This document shows, piece by piece, positions 41,140 through 43,439 of a DNA stretch of 43,439 nt (position 1 is the stretch's first letter; each line of letters opens with the position of its first letter). Source of the DNA: an uncultured Spirochaetaceae bacterium (GTDB taxonomy: Bacteria; Spirochaetota; Spirochaetia; Sphaerochaetales; Sphaerochaetaceae); NCBI GenBank assembly GCA_944392935.1, contig CALXYI010000027.1:1-43439 (forward strand). The letters are read 5' to 3'. The position numbers and the translations under genes were made by a program. The notes beneath the pieces were generated by a model, which had not been told where the DNA came from, did not search any database, and saw nothing but the letters and a program-made list of their open reading frames with translations.

Positions 41140-42387
41140 ATGAAGACGTGGATAACCTATATAGCGGCGCTTCTCATGGGGCTGGCAACGGCGCTTCTTT
41201 TCGGAGATCTCACCGAGACAGCAGGGATACTCTCTGCCGTATCATCGTATCTGATAAGCCTTGGTATATTCATATCCGTGCCTCTGGTTGCCATAACGCT
41301 CTCCTCGGGAACGGCTTCGCTGATGAAGGACAGGAAGGGACTGCGGACAGCTCTTGTCTCCGTGCTGTGGAGCATCGTGACAACGTTCCTCCTCGCTCTC
41401 TGCGGCGCTGCTGCATTCGCGGCCTCTCCACAGCCATTTCCAGTGACAAGCTCTGCAGGCAGCGCTCCCGGAGCGCTTCTCTCGCACGCTTCCTATATGC
41501 TGTCGTCAGCATCAAGCGCGCTTTATCCGATCACGCCTTACTGGTCATTCGCGACAGCCACCCGGTTCCTTCTCCCCGTGGCCGTGATCTCATGGGTGCT
41601 GGGGATATCGCTGAAGCCTTCGGCAGATACGATAAGGCCTGCATATACCGTGATGAACTCATTCTCGGAGGTCATGTACAGGATAGCGCGGACGTATGCC
41701 GTATATGGCTTCATCCTCGTATACGCTGCGTCAGCTTCCTTCTTCACCGGAATGTATCAGGAGAAGACGATCTTCGCCGTACCTGATTACGCAGCGATGC
41801 TTGCAGCATCCACGCTCGCCGTGGTCCTCATCGTGCTTCCTCTCATATATGCGGTCTTCACTGGCTTCAGGAAGAACCCATACCGCGTGATCATCCGCTC
41901 GCTGGGAGCGATGGCCATGGGATTCTTCACATCCAGCATCGTGGCATCCATACCTGTGAATGAGAGCATCGCCCGCCAGAACCTGGGAGTGCAGAAGAGG
42001 ATCGCCTCGACATCGATACCGCTCTTCTCGATCATTGCCCACGGAGGAAGCGCATTCATCTCATCCATAACGATACTGACACTCTTCCAGGCAACGGCAG
42101 AGGAGCTTCCCGGAGCCGGTGCCATGCTGGCAGCTGCTGCCGCAGCGGCGCTTGTCTCCTTCATCTCCTCAGCCGCTTCAGGGACAGAGGTCGCGGTGAT
42201 AGCGGTCCTTTCCCTGAACATACTCTCGATGAATCTCTACGGTGCGGAGAATGCCGTGATAGCCTTCCTCCCCCTCCTCGGAGGCATCGGCACGATGCTT
42301 GACTCTCTGATCGCGGCGATGGGAAGCAGCGTTGCTGCCCATGCCGTCGGGACGGATACGGAAATTCCATACAGGGATACGATCTAA
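41140..42387 (+). CDS. dicarboxylate/amino acid:cation symporter (DAACS family)
   Basis: A 415-residue membrane transporter of the GltP/DctA/SstT family, which imports glutamate, aspartate, serine or C4-dicarboxylates with sodium or protons. Diagnostic is the stretch SIPVNESIARQNLGVQKRIASTSIPL, followed by the re-entrant region IIAHGGSAFISSITIL and the GGIGTMLDSLIAAMGSSVAAH end. The usual family glycine/methionine motif (NMDGT) is replaced by AHGGS, so substrate may be unusual. ATG at 41140 is set by the promoter six bases upstream; an in-frame start at 41122 would lie inside the promoter. The next gene starts directly after the stop. Confidence 0.9.
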   Translation: MKTWITYIAALLMGLATALLFGDLTETAGILSAVSSYLISLGIFISVPLVAITLSSGTASLMKDRKGLRTALVSVLWSIVTTFLLALCGAAAFAASPQPFPVTSSAGSAPGALLSHASYMLSSASSALYPITPYWSFATATRFLLPVAVISWVLGISLKPSADTIRPAYTVMNSFSEVMYRIARTYAVYGFILVYAASASFFTGMYQEKTIFAVPDYAAMLAASTLAVVLIVLPLIYAVFTGFRKNPYRVIIRSLGAMAMGFFTSSIVASIPVNESIARQNLGVQKRIASTSIPLFSIIAHGGSAFISSITILTLFQATAEELPGAGAMLAAAAAAALVSFISSAASGTEVAVIAVLSLNILSMNLYGAENAVIAFLPLLGGIGTMLDSLIAAMGSSVAAHAVGTDTEIPYRDTI

Positions 42388-43158
42388 ATGCCGAAGAGGA
42401 AGAAGAGGAACTTCTCATTCGCAATACTCCTGCAGCTGATCATCTCGGTGCTGTACGGGGCGATGCTGATACACATGACGGTGATACTCACGAGGCAGAA
42501 GACACCGGGCTGGTTCATCTATGTCCTGGTGTATTTCCCGCAGCTCGTCGTGATAATATCATCGCTTGTATTCCTCTTCATACTGCGTCTCAGGCACAGG
42601 ACGCACAGCATCGACACAACGCTGCTGCCCCTGCTCTTCTCGTTCATAGCGCTTGAGGCAACGATGATCCTGCCGCTGTATTCGGAGGTGTCCGGGATAA
42701 CCATATTCGCCCCGAACTCCATCGTGATCATAGAGCGCTTCGCGATGCTGTCCGCTGCCGTGGTATTCGTATTCGCATCCATCCAGTACTATGGGACGAA
42801 TGTATCGCGCCTCAGGCTGTTCCTTTCGATATCCATAGCCGCCGCATGCTTCATCGCCCTCGCAGCTCCCATGAATACAGGGGCAGGAGCAGGGGAATTC
42901 ACTGCGTTCTCATCATCCTACGATGCATATCTGATGGTCATGCTCATATGCCTGTACGCAGCCTCGATCATTACCTACACCGCAGCGGTCATAAAGGACA
43001 GGGCTACGCACAGCGCATCCCGTGCCTTTGCCTTCATACTGCTGATGATAGGCAACTTCCTCTCAACAAGCACGGTAGCGCTTCCATCGGTGCTGTCAGC
43101 TGTGATCTACCTTGCCGGGATAATAATGCTCACGGTCTCTGCGAAGAACACATTCTGA
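42388..43158 (+). CDS. seven-TM membrane protein of unknown function
   Basis: A 256-residue polytopic protein with a basic N-terminus (MPKRKKRN) and about seven hydrophobic helices, with loops of moderate length between them. I recognise no family. The ATG follows the symporter stop with no intervening base and no clear ribosome-binding site, so it depends on translation of the symporter. It may be an accessory subunit or simply a co-expressed membrane protein. Followed by a hairpin. Confidence 0.75.
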   Translation: MPKRKKRNFSFAILLQLIISVLYGAMLIHMTVILTRQKTPGWFIYVLVYFPQLVVIISSLVFLFILRLRHRTHSIDTTLLPLLFSFIALEATMILPLYSEVSGITIFAPNSIVIIERFAMLSAAVVFVFASIQYYGTNVSRLRLFLSISIAAACFIALAAPMNTGAGAGEFTAFSSSYDAYLMVMLICLYAASIITYTAAVIKDRATHSASRAFAFILLMIGNFLSTSTVALPSVLSAVIYLAGIIMLTVSAKNTF

Positions 43159-43165
43159 AATCATG

Positions 43166-43190
43166 ACCACCGGCCCAGCCGGTGGTTTGT
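43166..43190 (+). terminator. terminator-like hairpin after the 7-TM gene
   Basis: A perfect eight-base stem ACCACCGG-CCCAG-CCGGTGGT followed by TTTGT, eight bases after the stop codon. It could also be the outermost hairpin of the structured region 43195-43325. Confidence 0.7.
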
Positions 43191-43194
43191 CCAA

Positions 43195-43325
43195 GCCCTA
43201 TAAGGGCCTGATACCGGCAAGCGCTGATACGCGCCCTGAAACCGACTACCGGTTGCACACCTTCCCGGACAGCTGCTGAAGCAGCCTCCTGATCCATATC
43301 CCCATCCGGAGACTTCCTGTCTCCG
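43195..43325. other. cluster of short hairpins between convergent genes
   Basis: Four further inverted repeats follow the terminator: GCCCT-ATA-AGGGC (43195-43207), AACCG-N5-CGGTT (43240-43254), GCTGC-TGAA-GCAGC (43272-43285) and CGGAGAC-TTCCT-GTCTCCG (43307-43325). No gene is visible here. A structured RNA, or the end of a mobile element, is possible. Confidence 0.45.
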
Positions 43326-43342
43326 AATCCTGCTTCCCGCTG

Positions 43343-43439
43343 CTACCTGTCCTTCTTTGCCGGCTCTCCCGTAAACGGGTCAAACAGCTCCTTCATCACC
43401 AGCTGCTCCTCATTCTTATCCTCTATCAGCTGGTTCCTG
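43343..43439 (-). CDS. C-terminal end of an unidentified protein (partial)
   Basis: On the minus strand an open frame enters from beyond the window and ends in TAG at 43343-43345. The visible 31 residues are charged and end in MKELFDPFTGEPAKKDR. I do not recognise the family. The frame is supported only by its composition and its position next to the convergent hairpin cluster. Confidence 0.45.
   Translation of the reverse strand, partial: RNQLIEDKNEEQLVMKELFDPFTGEPAKKDR

Overview
The window looks like a chromosomal segment of a spirochaete, probably near Sphaerochaeta or Treponema. The main reason is the mgl sugar-transport operon, whose first binding protein has the permuted topology described for Treponema pallidum MglB-2. 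The mature N-termini of the binding proteins ([16 protein letters not shown]) and an anaerobic gene set (pyruvate:ferredoxin oxidoreductase, iron-sulfur serine dehydratase, iron alcohol dehydrogenase) also fit. Genus is inference. Base composition is moderately GC-rich, and AGG (Arg) and ATA (Ile) codons are common in core genes such as leuS and parC, so they seem native. I saw no rRNA, tRNA, CRISPR array or intact insertion sequence.

Layout. 1-247: tail of an FGGY-family sugar kinase. 328-5843 (minus): mglB(permuted)-mglA-mglC-mglB(canonical), a galactose/glucose ABC transporter with two different binding proteins. 5999-6581 (minus): two overlapping small paralogous beta-rich proteins. 6715-11884 (minus): nifJ and NADP-type glutamate dehydrogenase, each with its own promoter. 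12082-16368 (plus): a small membrane protein, a receiver-plus-PEP/pyruvate-binding protein with no phosphotransfer domain, and an iron alcohol dehydrogenase. 16350-20830 (minus): parE-parC-RluA-type pseudouridine synthase, with 14-base overlaps. 20954-23345 (minus): polar amino-acid ABC transporter. 23528-26038 (plus): leuS. 26169-29721 (minus): cstA and a secreted beta-propeller protein. 29861-30335 (plus): a RelBE-type toxin-antitoxin pair. 30323-34727 (minus): a DAHP synthase-prephenate dehydratase fusion, a DUF4416 protein, a lipoprotein and L-serine dehydratase. 34772-35437 (plus): endonuclease III, facing a small membrane protein (35439-35855, minus). 36174-37540 (plus): pth and a DMT exporter. 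37624-41004 (plus): a very large GH13-type protein. 41140-43158 (plus): a dicarboxylate/amino-acid:cation symporter and a 7-TM protein. 43159-43439: a hairpin-rich stretch and the tail of an unidentified minus-strand gene.

The genes describe a fermentative anaerobe that imports hexoses and amino acids. It oxidises pyruvate through ferredoxin, disposes of electrons to alcohol, assimilates or releases ammonia through GDH, makes pyruvate from serine and takes up peptides or pyruvate through CstA. No single exotic defence or mobile system is evident. The most unusual points are (i) the permuted and canonical MglB pair feeding one transporter whose permease carries a 225-residue coiled-coil N-terminus, (ii) several start codons 6-8 bases after a -10 box with no Shine-Dalgarno sequence, which suggests leaderless mRNAs, (iii) the receiver/PEP-binding protein, (iv) the DAHP synthase-prephenate dehydratase fusion, and (v) several unexplained structured intergenic regions.
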